DNA of 55,667 nt from Nostoc sp. NMS9 (lineage in GTDB: Bacteria; Cyanobacteriota; Cyanobacteriia; Cyanobacteriales; Nostocaceae), in assembly GCF_017114995.1 (NCBI RefSeq), contig NZ_JABXKL010000040.1, positions 1 through 55,667 of the forward strand. Direction: 5' to 3'. Made by a program: the position numbers and the translations under genes. The notes under the pieces are model-generated. The model was given only the letters and a program-made list of their open reading frames with translations, had not been told where the DNA came from and made no database searches. Position 1 is the first letter of the stretch, and each line of letters starts with the position of its first letter. Shown piece by piece: positions 16,911 through 26,076 of this stretch.

Positions 16911-17633
16911 CTACAAAGGGCCTGCCATTAATCCAGCTTGCACTGTTTCCCCAATAGACTGGGCTAAAGACCAAGATGTTTCTACCTGCCCCAAAGGTTC
17001 CATTGGAATCAGAATGCTCACGCCAACCCAAGGAGTGCGTTGCTTGCGCCACTGTGCCACTTGATCTGCCAAGAACCAGTGAAAAGGTGATGGATTTCCG
17101 CCGTCTGGCATCGCATACCATTGCAAAACAGCGAAGGTTTGCTGTGGTGTTGAGGCGCGAAAAAACCTAGCTTCTACTTTAGTTTCGACATTAGAAGCCA
17201 ACTTTGCAGATGGTTTCACAGTAAATTCTGCAGAACGGGATTGAGCTACATCCCACTTTCCCCAGCGTGACCTTCCCCAGCCATTAACGTCTGTCCACTC
17301 TACCTCTGGTTGATCCATAGGCCCATTTTGCGGCAACAAAAGCAGGATTGCTTGGGATTCGGAACCTTCTTTTTTAATTACCTGCAATGACCAATTATGT
17401 TCGCCAATTTGCTGTTCTGCTTGTTCAATGGTTTGCCAACCAGGAAGGGTTAACCCAGTCTTGCGGATCTGTTTTAATTCGTGGAGGGTAGGAACAGGGG
17501 GCGGCTGTTTCCATTGCCAGTGTCCTGTCAGATATCCGGGAACCCCTGCCATTGCTAGCAGCAGTAGCAATAACAGAAGTGCTGCTACCTGAGTCAATTG
17601 GTTTTCCTTGAAAAATTTAGAGAAGGAAATCAT
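16911..17633 (-). CDS. Cyanoexosortase B system-associated protein
   Basis: A 240-residue protein with one N-terminal membrane helix (VAALLLLLLLLAMAGVPGYL) and an outward-facing domain rich in Trp (WSLQVIK, VEWTDVNGWGRSRWGKWD, VLQWYAMPDGG). The start is ATG 17633 (MISFSKFFKENQ); a TTG 15 bases upstream is possible. Proteins with this layout accompany cyanoexosortase B and are related to the EpsI-like partners of exosortases, which help in processing or polysaccharide linkage. Position directly downstream of the exosortase gene, on the same strand, supports this. No catalytic motif is visible. The mechanism is unknown. Confidence 0.75.
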   Translation of the reverse strand: MISFSKFFKENQLTQVAALLLLLLLLAMAGVPGYLTGHWQWKQPPPVPTLHELKQIRKTGLTLPGWQTIEQAEQQIGEHNWSLQVIKKEGSESQAILLLLPQNGPMDQPEVEWTDVNGWGRSRWGKWDVAQSRSAEFTVKPSAKLASNVETKVEARFFRASTPQQTFAVLQWYAMPDGGNPSPFHWFLADQVAQWRKQRTPWVGVSILIPMEPLGQVETSWSLAQSIGETVQAGLMAGPL

Positions 17634-17700
17634 CAGTAAAATTTGCAATACTTAGGCAAAATTTTACTTTATAAAATCACATTGTGAGTTCAGTAATATT

Positions 17701-17830
17701 TAGGACTTACGTATAAGTGATGAAAAATTAAGGGAGTTGGAAGAGACGCGATTAATCGCGTCTCTTTTAGGGAAATGAGGGAGATGAGGGGGATAAAGAG
17801 AATAACCAATGCCCCATGCCCAATGCCCAA
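17701..17830. repeat. Composite repeat block inside the exosortase locus
   Basis: Three repeat types lie side by side between the exosortase and its partner gene: TAGGACTTACG (17701-17711, the end type of a MITE family), a perfect 26-base palindrome centred on GACGCGATTAATCGCGTC (17741-17766), and heptads GGGAGATGA and CCCATGC (17767-17830). The block separates two genes that should be co-expressed, so it may form an RNA structure within the operon. Confidence 0.65.
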
Positions 17831-17835
17831 TGGTT

Positions 17836-18729
17836 CTAACTTTCTGCCTCTTGCTCAGTTTCTAGAGATGCTGAAAAATAGGTATTAATCCAATTTAGTA
17901 AGGGCACTAGTGACACCAGCATACAAGCAGAGTAAAGATCGCCACCCCAACCTTCATGCAGCCATTTAAAAGCCGCTTCTTGACCCGTACCGTGAAAGAA
18001 AGTCAGTAAAGTATTACGAATGATATTGGCACTAATACTAACGATCGCAGCAAGAGATAAAAACGATATAGTTGTCCGCCGTGAAGACAAAGCATCTGTC
18101 CAATAAAGCAGCATCAAGCCCACGTAGACAGTAGTAAACAACATTTTCAGCCCTGCACAATAGGGAGCAACTTCTACAATCCGTCCTCCCACGTAAAGAT
18201 TTATCTCATCTACGGTTACTTCCATACCAAATTGATTCAGTATGAAACCTGCTGTGCCAGCGATGAAGCTTTGCAGAGGCATGGTATAGGGAGCAATGAG
18301 ATAGGGTAATGCTGTTGGGGTTGCTAAAAATACTAGTAGTAGAGGGAATCCTTGTAATTGCAAACCTGCTATTCCCTTAAACCACAAGCATAATCCTACT
18401 AATATAACGGGCAAGGAAAGGTTAACCCACTCTGTAACACCGCTAAGATAAAAAATTGCCCCTAATAACAATAAAACAGCGCCCAAAGGATTAATGGTAT
18501 CTGGTAAACGTCTCCACTTTTTCCGGTTCATCCAGCCCAGATAAGCCGCAAATGGTAGACCAATAATCCCGTGGCTGAAATATTCGTGTTCTGTACTGAT
18601 ATTTTTGTGCAGCCAACCATCCAACCAGTGTAGCAATATCGGAGCATAAAGCAGCAGCAAAACGCCTAAAATAGCTAGATTTAACAAGCCTGATGCGTTT
18701 ATATTTTTAACCTGTTGCTGGAGTGCCAT
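17836..18729 (-). CDS. crtB: Cyanoexosortase B, membrane transpeptidase-type sorting enzyme
   Basis: A 297-residue polytopic membrane protein with about eight hydrophobic helices. It carries the exosortase catalytic set: Cys191 in VEVAPYCAGLKML, Arg238 in SANIIRNTLL and His258 in KWLHEGWGGDLYS. Exosortases recognise proteins with a C-terminal PEP-CTERM signal (Pro-Glu-Pro, a membrane helix, then Lys/Arg), cleave them and probably attach them to the cell surface or polysaccharide. The neighbours fit: the associated protein follows it, and polysaccharide export genes and a sugar aminotransferase flank it. A PEP-CTERM protein encoded at 47276-48205 is a plausible substrate. The symbol crtB for cyanoexosortase B should not be confused with phytoene synthase. 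Confidence 0.9.
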   Translation of the reverse strand: MALQQQVKNINASGLLNLAILGVLLLLYAPILLHWLDGWLHKNISTEHEYFSHGIIGLPFAAYLGWMNRKKWRRLPDTINPLGAVLLLLGAIFYLSGVTEWVNLSLPVILVGLCLWFKGIAGLQLQGFPLLLVFLATPTALPYLIAPYTMPLQSFIAGTAGFILNQFGMEVTVDEINLYVGGRIVEVAPYCAGLKMLFTTVYVGLMLLYWTDALSSRRTTISFLSLAAIVSISANIIRNTLLTFFHGTGQEAAFKWLHEGWGGDLYSACMLVSLVPLLNWINTYFSASLETEQEAES

Positions 18730-18890
18730 GATTTTCAGTATTAGTCATTGGTCATTGGTCATTGTCATTAGTCGCTTGTACTGAGCGTAGTCGTTCGCGC
18801 AGCGTCTCGTAGACAAGTGCAGCCTCTCCAAGAGTTGTATTGGTCATTAGTTTTAAACAAAGGACAAATGACAGTCCTAACAATTTAGAG
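18730..18890. repeat. TCATTGG heptads and dispersed GCGCAGCGTCTCGTAGAC repeat
   Basis: Tandem TCATTGG heptads (18743-18770 and again near 18840) bracket a copy of the dispersed repeat GTACTGAGCGTAGTCGTTCG / GCGCAGCGTCTCGTAGAC. A partial copy (GTACTGAGCG..TGAGCGCAGTCGAAGG) lies at 22430. The block lies between the aminotransferase and exosortase genes. No coding capacity. Confidence 0.6.
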
Positions 18891-18912
18891 GCAGATTAGG
18901 GATGAATTAACT

Positions 18913-20106
18913 TCAAGCTACTACGCTGCCAAGGTCAGCAGGAGATAGGTTATCTGCCTTATAACTTGTTGAGACTGCATTGGCGATCGCTGCTACAACT
19001 TCTTTAACTTGGCTACTACTCAAACCAGGATACATCGGTAATGATAATATTTGCTTTGACAACTTTTCTGCTTGGGGAAAATCTCCCGGTTGATAGCCTA
19101 AGTTAGTGAATGCTGGCTGAAGATGACAAGGAATTGGGTAGTGAATACCAGTTTGAATTCCCGCCGCTGTGAGTTTTTCCTGGAGTTGCTGGCGTTCTAT
19201 TGGGCAAGAATCATCTACTTTAATCACATAAAGATGATAAACGTGTCCTGTATCACTTTGATTTTCTATAGGGATAATCCCGGCACTTGCCAAGGGCGCT
19301 AGTTCATTATCATACTGCTGGGCAATAGTCAGGCGATCGCGATTCCACTGGGGCAAATATGGGAGTTTTTTGTGCAAAATTGCTGCTTGTAAAGTATCCA
19401 AGCGGCTATTCGTACCTGGTTCAGTATGAAAATACTTTTGCGATGCACCATAATTTCGCAAGCGCACCATCTTCTGGGCTACATCTGAATCTCGTGTCAG
19501 CAGCATTCCCCCATCCCCAAATGCTCCCAAATTTTTGCTGGGATAGAAACTAAAAGCTGCTGCTATTCCTATTGAACCAGCGTAATATCCGTCTCTTTGG
19601 GCGAGATGTGCTTGGGCGGCATCTTCAAAAATTAGGAGTTTGTAGGTATCGGCAAAGTTTACTAGATCGCGTGGTGATACCATCTGACCATAGAGATGCA
19701 CAGGGATGATTGCTTTGGTTTGAGGCGTAATTGCCTTTGCTGCTTCTCTTAAATCAATTAAAGCAGTTTGGCGATCGCAATCTACCAAAATGGGCTTGGC
19801 GCCAGCACGTAGCACCCCAATTAAGGTGGCGATAAAAGTATTTGCAGGTAAAATCACTTCATCGCCAGTACCAATATTACACGCTTGTAATCCCAGAGCG
19901 ATCGCATCTGTTCCTGATGCCACACCAACTCCATAAGCTGTACCAGATACTGCGGCAAATGCTGCTTCAAAATCTGAGAGTGCTTGCCCTAAAATAAAAT
20001 CTCCCTGTTCCAATACAGATTGGATTGCATCTTGCAACTGCGTTTGAATTGGTTCATGTTGTAACTTCAGGTCTACAAAAGGAACTCTAATAGTCATTTT
20101 ATTCAT
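18913..20106 (-). CDS. DegT/DnrJ/EryC1/StrS-family PLP-dependent sugar aminotransferase
   Basis: A 397-residue aminotransferase acting on a nucleotide-linked keto-sugar (the family makes amino sugars for surface polysaccharides). It starts VPFVDLKLQHEPIQTQLQDAI, has the PLP-contact stretch GVASGTDAIALGLQA, EVILPANTFIATLIGVLRAG, the Asp and neighbours in IFEDAAQAH, and the Schiff-base Lys in FSFYPSKNLGAFGDGG. The C-terminus carries QTGIHYPIPCHLQPAF and SLPMYPGLS, both family signatures. There are two possible Met starts, three codons apart. It heads the exosortase locus on the minus strand and probably supplies an amino sugar for the exported polymer. Confidence 0.9.
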   Translation of the reverse strand: MNKMTIRVPFVDLKLQHEPIQTQLQDAIQSVLEQGDFILGQALSDFEAAFAAVSGTAYGVGVASGTDAIALGLQACNIGTGDEVILPANTFIATLIGVLRAGAKPILVDCDRQTALIDLREAAKAITPQTKAIIPVHLYGQMVSPRDLVNFADTYKLLIFEDAAQAHLAQRDGYYAGSIGIAAAFSFYPSKNLGAFGDGGMLLTRDSDVAQKMVRLRNYGASQKYFHTEPGTNSRLDTLQAAILHKKLPYLPQWNRDRLTIAQQYDNELAPLASAGIIPIENQSDTGHVYHLYVIKVDDSCPIERQQLQEKLTAAGIQTGIHYPIPCHLQPAFTNLGYQPGDFPQAEKLSKQILSLPMYPGLSSSQVKEVVAAIANAVSTSYKADNLSPADLGSVVA

Positions 20107-20801
20107 TACCAGTTGTCCTCAAAAAATGTTTCCTCACATGGAAAAAATAGAAAACCTCGTACAATTTTCAGCGTAAAATTGTAATAAATTTAATCTATTG
20201 GATAAAGACTTAGATCAACTATTTAGTCGCTTATGGGTAATTCAAAATCACGCCATCTTAATTTGAGCGCCCAAAGTTGCCATCAGACTTCTCTGAAGCC
20301 GCCACTCCAACTTCTCTCAAAATTCAAAAAGTTCAGAAACTGAGCTTTTCAATAATTTGGTAGCTTGCTAATCCGTAGGGATATGGTTGGTCTATTTAGG
20401 TCATCCTGCACTAGGATTATCATCTCTGGGTGCTAGCTGTTATCAGTAAAATGTCTATATTTAATTACACTAACATCTATTTTTTTAAGTAAATTTACTT
20501 TGAATGTTCCAGTAAAAATTTTCCCTTATATACATAAACAATGACAGCCCCTTTGTATTGTATCCTTAGCATTAGCTTACCCTGGCTGAATCCAAATCTA
20601 ACGCAGTCTGATTGTAAAATCTCAAGCAATAAAGACTACATCAGTGCTAAATAAAGAACATTCAGCACCAGTAACTAGTAACTACCAGACAGCACATCTT
20701 GGCTTAATGGAAGGGAGAAAAAATTTTTGCCCTAAATTTGTTTGTCAGAGGCAAAATTAGGGAATGCTTAAAAATAGCAATTGATAACCTAGAAATAGGA
20801 C
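20107..20801. other. Divergent 700-base intergenic region
   Basis: Separates the aminotransferase locus from the histidine-kinase-like gene. A small hairpin ACAATTTT-CAGCG-TAAAATTGT lies around 20161-20182, about 55 bases upstream of the aminotransferase start. Otherwise nothing beyond AT-rich sequence is recognised. Promoters for both directions should be here. Confidence 0.4.
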
Positions 20802-22400
20802 TTGGATCAATTACACGATCAAGAAATTATTAAGGTAGCAGTGGCAATGATAGAGCCTGAAAACAAATTATTTGCCCTAAAGGATGGTTGGGATTCTCAT
20901 GAATCAAGAGAACAGCAACGCCTCAAAGCTTTGTCCGATTTAGGTTTGCGGCAACCAGAAACAATTCCGGTTTTTGAAGAAGCCACACAGACTGCTGCCC
21001 ACTTTTTGGAAGCACCAATTTCCATATTGGGATTTGTGGATCAGGAACGCCATTGGTTCAAATCGGCAGTAGGCTTATCTAGACTGGGACTAATGAATCA
21101 TTTGGCACAAAGCCGCCAACTACTACGCCGGGAATCATTTTGCACTCAGGTAGTAGAGAGCTTTCAAGTATTTGTAATTAATGATACGCATAAACTTACT
21201 GATCCAGTACTTGCTGGCAGCAAGTTAGTGCAAGATTATGGTATTCGTGCTTACTTAGGAGCGCCATTAATTGATGCTGATGGACATTGTTTAGGTGCAT
21301 TAGCGGTGATGGATTTAGTCCCGCGCAATTTTACAACCCGAGACATTGAGTTTTTACAAATCATTGCTCGTTGGAGCATGAGTGAATTTGAACGTAACCG
21401 ACTCCTGCAAGGGAAACTCGAATCAAGTACTCTCAAGAACGTTCCGATATTTTCACTTAATGAGGAACGTAACACTGAGATTAAAATCACTGCATCCACT
21501 CAAGATAGCGATTCTGTTTCTACTAAGCAACTGAAGCTAGAACTTTTGAGTCAGCTAACTCAGGAGTTACGCACGCCCTTAACATCTGTACTCGGTATGG
21601 CTAGTGTTTTAGGACGTGAGATTTATGGGCCTTTGACGACTAAGCAGAGAGAATATTTGGAAATTATCCAACACAGTGGTCGCTACTTACTTTCCCTAGT
21701 AAACGAAATTACCGAACTAGGAGCTATGGATGAAAACTCAACTGTGCTAAATCTAGCTCCTGTGGATATTGAAATGTTATGCCAACAAGCTATCAATACC
21801 CTAGAAGAAGTAGCTAATCGCCGTGAGCAAGATATTCGCCTGTCTATAGAACCGGGACGCAATCGCATTTGGCCTTTAGATAAAGACAAGGTGCGACAAA
21901 TGCTTTATCATCTGGTTTTCAGTGTGATTCAACTTTCGGCTACAGGTAGCATTGTTCGTATTCATGTTTCTTACAAAGAAGATACGCTCAACATTACTAT
22001 TTGGGTTTCCCATCCCTGGTTAGGGGATGGCATAACAGAGGTCGATCCTTACTTCCGTCTCAATTCTTTGTCGCTGCTGGAGCTTACAGGTGAGGTAGCA
22101 ACTTACAATACTCATACAGAAAGACAAGAACAACTAGATACTTCATCAGTAGCAGTGGAAAATTCCAAAAACTTGAGTGATTCCCACTCAAATTTCTTTG
22201 CTACTAGTTCAGGTATAAATTTAGCTAAATTACATGGAACCTTTTCTCGTGAAAGCTTAGGTCTATTACTAAGTTGTCAACTGGCAGAATTGCATGGTGG
22301 ACATATTTTGATTCAAGGTTCACCAGAATCAGGATATCGTTATGTGCTTTCTTTGCCACTGCAACTAGCGACTTCCTCACAAGCAATTAGCGATGTCTAA
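20802..22400 (+). CDS. GAF-domain histidine-kinase-like protein lacking the phospho-acceptor His
   Basis: A 532-residue cytosolic protein. A GAF domain occupies about 50-200 (QTAAHFLEAPISILGFVDQERHWFKS..., LVQDYGIRAYLGAPLIDADG, LGALAVMD). A HisKA-like region follows at about 245-310, and an HATPase-like region to the end (EGHI-like LHGGHILIQGSPESGYRYVLSLPL). The H-box reads LTQELRTPLTSVLG, so the position normally held by His is Gln (CAG at 21561-21563). The N-box is also degenerate (RQMLYHLVFSVIQL without the Asn), and the G-boxes are poor. It is therefore probably a sensor or scaffold, not a normal kinase. The start is uncertain: TTG 20802 or ATG 20847. Confidence 0.85.
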   Translation: MDQLHDQEIIKVAVAMIEPENKLFALKDGWDSHESREQQRLKALSDLGLRQPETIPVFEEATQTAAHFLEAPISILGFVDQERHWFKSAVGLSRLGLMNHLAQSRQLLRRESFCTQVVESFQVFVINDTHKLTDPVLAGSKLVQDYGIRAYLGAPLIDADGHCLGALAVMDLVPRNFTTRDIEFLQIIARWSMSEFERNRLLQGKLESSTLKNVPIFSLNEERNTEIKITASTQDSDSVSTKQLKLELLSQLTQELRTPLTSVLGMASVLGREIYGPLTTKQREYLEIIQHSGRYLLSLVNEITELGAMDENSTVLNLAPVDIEMLCQQAINTLEEVANRREQDIRLSIEPGRNRIWPLDKDKVRQMLYHLVFSVIQLSATGSIVRIHVSYKEDTLNITIWVSHPWLGDGITEVDPYFRLNSLSLLELTGEVATYNTHTERQEQLDTSSVAVENSKNLSDSHSNFFATSSGINLAKLHGTFSRESLGLLLSCQLAELHGGHILIQGSPESGYRYVLSLPLQLATSSQAISDV

Positions 22401-22859
22401 TCGTGGGGATTGGGGACTTGTACTGAGCGACTTGCCCTGAGCGCAGTCGAAGGGAGCCGAAGTATTGGAGATTGGGAAAGACGTATTTTCTATCTATATT
22501 TTATTAGTTCGTAGCAAATTCTCTGTGTGCTTCTGCGCTTACCTATACCTTTAAATTTCAACCCTCAATTCGCCACCATTTTACGTCAATAGGACTCCGA
22601 TTTGATTGTTGAAAACATACTGAGACTCAAAAGCCTGTTTTATCAGGGTTTGATCTGAAATCTTGTTCAGAAATCAGATATGAGTCCTAAAGCTGTACTA
22701 AGTATATGAAGAACTATCTTAACTTCCTATTGGCTGATGGCTAGGAATAAGAGCGCCATCACGCGATGTGCAATTTCTGTTATTACCTTTTTATAGCTAT
22801 AGGCATTATGATCAATTCCAAGTTCTGCGTCGGCAGGCTAATTGATCGCAATGTTTTTT
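22401..22859. other. Intergenic region upstream of ictB
   Basis: About 460 bases containing a partial dispersed repeat (22430-22465) and a 100-base inverted-repeat element (22590-22689). No gene is recognised. The ictB promoter presumably lies in the last 150 bases. Confidence 0.4.
22590..22689. repeat. MITE-like element with TAGGACTC ends
   Basis: TAGGACTC (22590-22597) and GAGTCCTA (22682-22689) are inverted, and the adjoining bases ATTTGATT / AATCAGAT extend the match imperfectly. Length is 100 bases. The ends resemble the TAGGACTTACG ends found at 17701, 25531 and 37938, so it may be a diverged member of that family. Confidence 0.45.
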
Positions 22860-24278
22860 ATGAATTTAGTCTGGCAACGATTTACTCTATCAACTTTACC
22901 GCTCAAAGAATATCTTGCTACCAGTTATGTACACCGCTCTCTGGTGGGGTTGCTAAGTTCTTGGCGGCAAACTAGCGTCTTGCTCCAGTGGGGAGATGCG
23001 ATCGCAGCGGCTTTACTCAGCTTAATATATGCTCTAGCACCTTTTGCTTCCAGTACGTTGGTGGGTTTTTTGCTGGTGGCTTGTGTCGGATTTTGGCTGT
23101 TGTTGACTATATCTGATGAAGTAACACCAGCAAATGTCTCGTCAGTCACTCCCATTCACTTGCTGGTACTGCTGTATTGGGGAGTTGCCGCAGTCGCAAC
23201 AGCATTATCACCAGTGAAAAAGGCGGCACTTAACGACTTGGGAACGTTGACCTTGTATTTGCTACTATTTACCCTTTGTGCCAGGGTATTAAGGTCGTCT
23301 CGCCTCCGTTCTTGGATTATCATCCTTTATCTGCACGTATCGTTAATTGTTAGTGTATACGGGTTGCGGCAATGGTTTTTTGGAGCCACAGCACTGGCAA
23401 CTTGGGTTGATCCAGAATCTCCTATGTCTAAGACTACAAGAGTCTACAGTTATTTAGGCAATCCAAACTTATTGGCTGGATACCTATTACCAGCGGTAAT
23501 TTTTAGCTTAGTGGCAATTTTTGCATGGCAAAGCTGGCCTAAGAAAGCCCTTGCATTAACGATGCTAATTGTCAATAGTTCTTGCCTGATTCTGACTTTT
23601 AGTCGTGGTGGTTGGATTGGACTAGTGGTGGCAGTTTTAGCTGTGATGGCATTGCTAGTTTATTGGAAAAGCGTGGAAATGCCTCGTTTTTGGCGTACTT
23701 GGTCAATACCGATTGTTTTAGGAGGTTTGATCGGCGTATTGGTGCTAGCAGTGATATTTGTAGAGCCAGTGCGGCTGCGAGTGTTCAGTATTTTTGCCGA
23801 CCGTAAGGATAGCAGTAATAATTTTCGCCGAAATGTGTGGGATGCTGTTTTTGAAATGATTCGCGATCGCCCGATTTTCGGCATTGGGCCTGGTCACAAC
23901 TCTTTTAATAAAGTTTATCCCCTCTATCAACGCCCTCGTTACACTGCTTTAAGCGCCTATTCGATATTGTTTGAAGTGACTGTAGAAACTGGCTTTGTTG
24001 GTTTAACCTGCTTTCTCTGGCTACTAATTGTCACATTTAATACGGCACTTTTGCAAGTGCGACGATTGCGACAAATTAGAAGTGTAGAGGGATTTTGGTT
24101 AATCGGAGCGATCGCTATTTTGTTGGGTATGCTAGCTCACGGTACCGTAGATACTGTCTGGTATCGTCCTGAAGTCAATACCCTCTGGTGGCTCATCGTT
24201 GCCTTAATTGCTAGTTACTGGACACCTTTAGCTCAGAACCAGACAAATTCAACTAACTTAGAACCAGCAACAAACTAA
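22860..24278 (+). CDS. ictB: IctB-family polytopic membrane protein (O-antigen ligase/polymerase superfamily)
   Basis: About 472 residues with ten or more hydrophobic helices. It begins MNLVWQRFTLSTLPLKEYLATSYVHRSL, the N-terminus typical of cyanobacterial IctB, and later has YSYLGNPNLLAGYLLPA, LTFSRGGWIGLVVAVLA and IFGIGPGHNSFNKVYPLYQRP, which are motifs of the Wzy_C/O-antigen ligase superfamily. IctB was first reported as an inorganic-carbon accumulation protein, but its homology points to a polysaccharide ligase or polymerase; the biochemical role is not settled. The start is placed at ATG 22860; ATG 22851 and TTG 22842 are in frame. It may serve the polysaccharide locus upstream, though no operon links them. 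Confidence 0.88.
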   Translation: MNLVWQRFTLSTLPLKEYLATSYVHRSLVGLLSSWRQTSVLLQWGDAIAAALLSLIYALAPFASSTLVGFLLVACVGFWLLLTISDEVTPANVSSVTPIHLLVLLYWGVAAVATALSPVKKAALNDLGTLTLYLLLFTLCARVLRSSRLRSWIIILYLHVSLIVSVYGLRQWFFGATALATWVDPESPMSKTTRVYSYLGNPNLLAGYLLPAVIFSLVAIFAWQSWPKKALALTMLIVNSSCLILTFSRGGWIGLVVAVLAVMALLVYWKSVEMPRFWRTWSIPIVLGGLIGVLVLAVIFVEPVRLRVFSIFADRKDSSNNFRRNVWDAVFEMIRDRPIFGIGPGHNSFNKVYPLYQRPRYTALSAYSILFEVTVETGFVGLTCFLWLLIVTFNTALLQVRRLRQIRSVEGFWLIGAIAILLGMLAHGTVDTVWYRPEVNTLWWLIVALIASYWTPLAQNQTNSTNLEPATN

Positions 24279-24340
24279 TATAAATAAGTCGTCAGTTGTT
24301 TTCTTACCAAACAACTGACAACTTCTGAATTTTGAATAGT

Positions 24341-24628
24341 CTAATCTCTGTAGGTAGTAGCACTTGGGGCATTAGGGTCGCGATAAGCTACAGGTTCGTT
24401 AGCGCGCTTTTTGCCAGTCAACCCAGCTAGACCGAATAAACCAAGCAATCCTAGCCAACCCCAATCAAAATCGTTGCGATCGTCAGTGGTCGTTGTTGGA
24501 GCAGTAGTGGTAGTAGTGGCTCCGGAGTCATTAGTTGTCTGAGCTTGTGCAGATAGAGTTAAAGGTAAAATTCCCATACTCAAGCTGAGAACGCCAGCGC
24601 CAACAGCTGTAATGAAATTACTTTTCAT
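24341..24628 (-). CDS. WGxxGW-type small surface protein with signal peptide
   Basis: A 95-residue protein with a clear signal peptide (MKSNFITAVGAGVLSLSMGIL..LSAQAQ), then a Thr-rich linker (ATTTTTAPTTTT), DRNDFDWGWLGLLGLFGLAGL as a Gly/Leu-rich C-terminal membrane anchor beginning WGW, and a basic stop GKKR. A hydrophilic tail of about 20 residues (ANEPVAYRDPNAPSATTYRD) follows the anchor. This matches the WGxxGW family of small cyanobacterial and proteobacterial envelope proteins. The layout is reminiscent of sorting signals (short motif, helix, basic residues), but no PEP motif is present. It is convergent with ictB, 62 bases apart. Function unknown. Confidence 0.75.
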   Translation of the reverse strand: MKSNFITAVGAGVLSLSMGILPLTLSAQAQTTNDSGATTTTTAPTTTTDDRNDFDWGWLGLLGLFGLAGLTGKKRANEPVAYRDPNAPSATTYRD

Positions 24629-24818
24629 AAGTTGTAAAAGTTCCTAGTTCCTGATGCTATCCGAAGTCACTCACCACTGTATCGGTTCTCAACCTTAACA
24701 AAATCAATCTGCGGCTATAAACTAGGCATTTTCATAACTCACGCTGTAGACATACAACATGGTTTTCACAGCAGTCTGTTTCTCATTCTTGCTGTGGTAG
24801 TTTAGCAACACTGAATCC

Positions 24819-25286
24819 TCAATAACTTTTCATTGCCCGTTGAATGTCACGCTGGTCTTGGCGTCGTTTCAGGTCTTCTCGTTTATCGTGGAGCTTTTTA
24901 CCTTTGCCAAGGGCTATACTCACTTTTAGCCAGCCTCGTTTGAGATACATTTTCAAAGGGATTAAAGTTAAACCCTGCTGTTCGACTTTGCCAATTAGCT
25001 TACGGAGTTCTTGACGATGCAATAGTAGCTTGCGTGTACGCCGTGGTTCATGATTAAAATATTGTCCACTAGCGTTGTAAGGCGAGATATGCACATTGAT
25101 CAACCATGCTTCGCCATTGCGAAGCAAAGCATAGCCATCTTGGAGATTGACTTTACCCGCACGAATCGACTTCACCTCTGTTCCTGTCAACTCAATTCCA
25201 GCTTCGTAAGTTTCTAGAATTTCATACAAATAACGGGCTTGACGGTTGTCGCAAATAACTTTGTAACCTTCGTTCTTGTCGCTCAT
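24819..25286 (-). CDS. smpB: SsrA-binding protein SmpB
   Basis: A 155-residue RNA-binding protein that delivers tmRNA to stalled ribosomes for trans-translation. It has the typical N-terminal VICDNRQARYLYEILETYEAGIEL, TGTEVKSIRAGKVNLQDGYA, the HISPYNASG and HEPRRTRKLLLHRQEL region, GLTLIPLKMYLKRGWLKVSIALGKGKKLHDKR, and the Arg/Lys-rich tail KREDLKRRQDQRDIQRAMK. Length and order match the family exactly. It is monocistronic in this window. tmRNA itself is not in the window. Confidence 0.96.
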   Translation of the reverse strand: MSDKNEGYKVICDNRQARYLYEILETYEAGIELTGTEVKSIRAGKVNLQDGYALLRNGEAWLINVHISPYNASGQYFNHEPRRTRKLLLHRQELRKLIGKVEQQGLTLIPLKMYLKRGWLKVSIALGKGKKLHDKREDLKRRQDQRDIQRAMKSY

Positions 25287-26076
25287 TGATAATTTTGTGT
25301 GCTTTAAATGTACCTAAAAAATTATTTGGATTGGCTTGTAAATTATAGGGTGTATCTTAGAACCGCTATAAATGGTGAACTGTATATCACTAATTTAGCT
25401 TTTCTAAGTTCACAATTAAGGTTTTCTGGCAACTTTAAGTTATCTGATACCGATTACCTCTAAGGTTTCATAGAACAAGTTGCTTGAGCAACTTGTCTCA
25501 GCAAGCCTGATTTTGTGCAGTTTCACAAATAGGACTTATACCAATTCTGTATAAAGATGCGCCAAATTATATAAGGAACGAACCGCAAAGGGCGCATTCG
25601 CGCAGCGTCTTGTAAGAGTTGGACACAAAGCAAGAAAGAAAATTTGGCGCAGCCTCACAAAGAAATGGTATTACACATCAAGTAGGGGCAATACCCTGTG
25701 GGAAGACGCTTCTCTACGAAAGACTCCGCGTAACTTGCTTCTTTGCGTTTACATAAATTGCCCTTACAGAAAATCAAGATTTTCACTCCCTTTTTGCATA
25801 AGTCCTGACAAAGAATTGGTATGACGCTAATGATGATGAGTTGTTACAAATTACAAAGCTCTCTATCCCTCCTAAGCACAGGGAGTCTAAGGTGGTTACA
25901 CTTCGTTAACCTTCCTAATGATTTAAGATTTTCTTTATAAATAAACCCTGAGAGCAGTCATTAGCTGGTAATCCTGTCATAGTATGAAACATAAGAACAC
26001 TATTATTGTCTGTGTTCACTAACGGAGTACATAGAAGCAAATTTCTGAGTAAAAAAATGCTAGGGGTGTATTATCC
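25287..26076. other. 790-base intergenic region with repeat element
   Basis: Divergent spacer between smpB and the response regulator. Most of it (25531-25825) is a repeat element with AGGACTTAT ends. The rest shows no gene; a GAACAAGTTGCTTGAGCAACTTGTCTC hairpin-like stretch lies around 25470-25500. Promoters for both genes must be here. Confidence 0.45.
25531..25825. mobile_element. MITE-like composite repeat, AGGACTTAT family
   Basis: AGGACTTAT (25531-25539) is inverted at 25798-25806, and the adjoining TACCAATTCT (25539-25548) is inverted as AGAATTGGTA (25812-25821), so the ends form overlapping arms. The interior contains dispersed-repeat pieces (GCGCAGCGTCTTGTAAG, GACTCCGCGTAACTTGCTTC). 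No reading frame. The ends resemble those at 37939. Confidence 0.5.
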
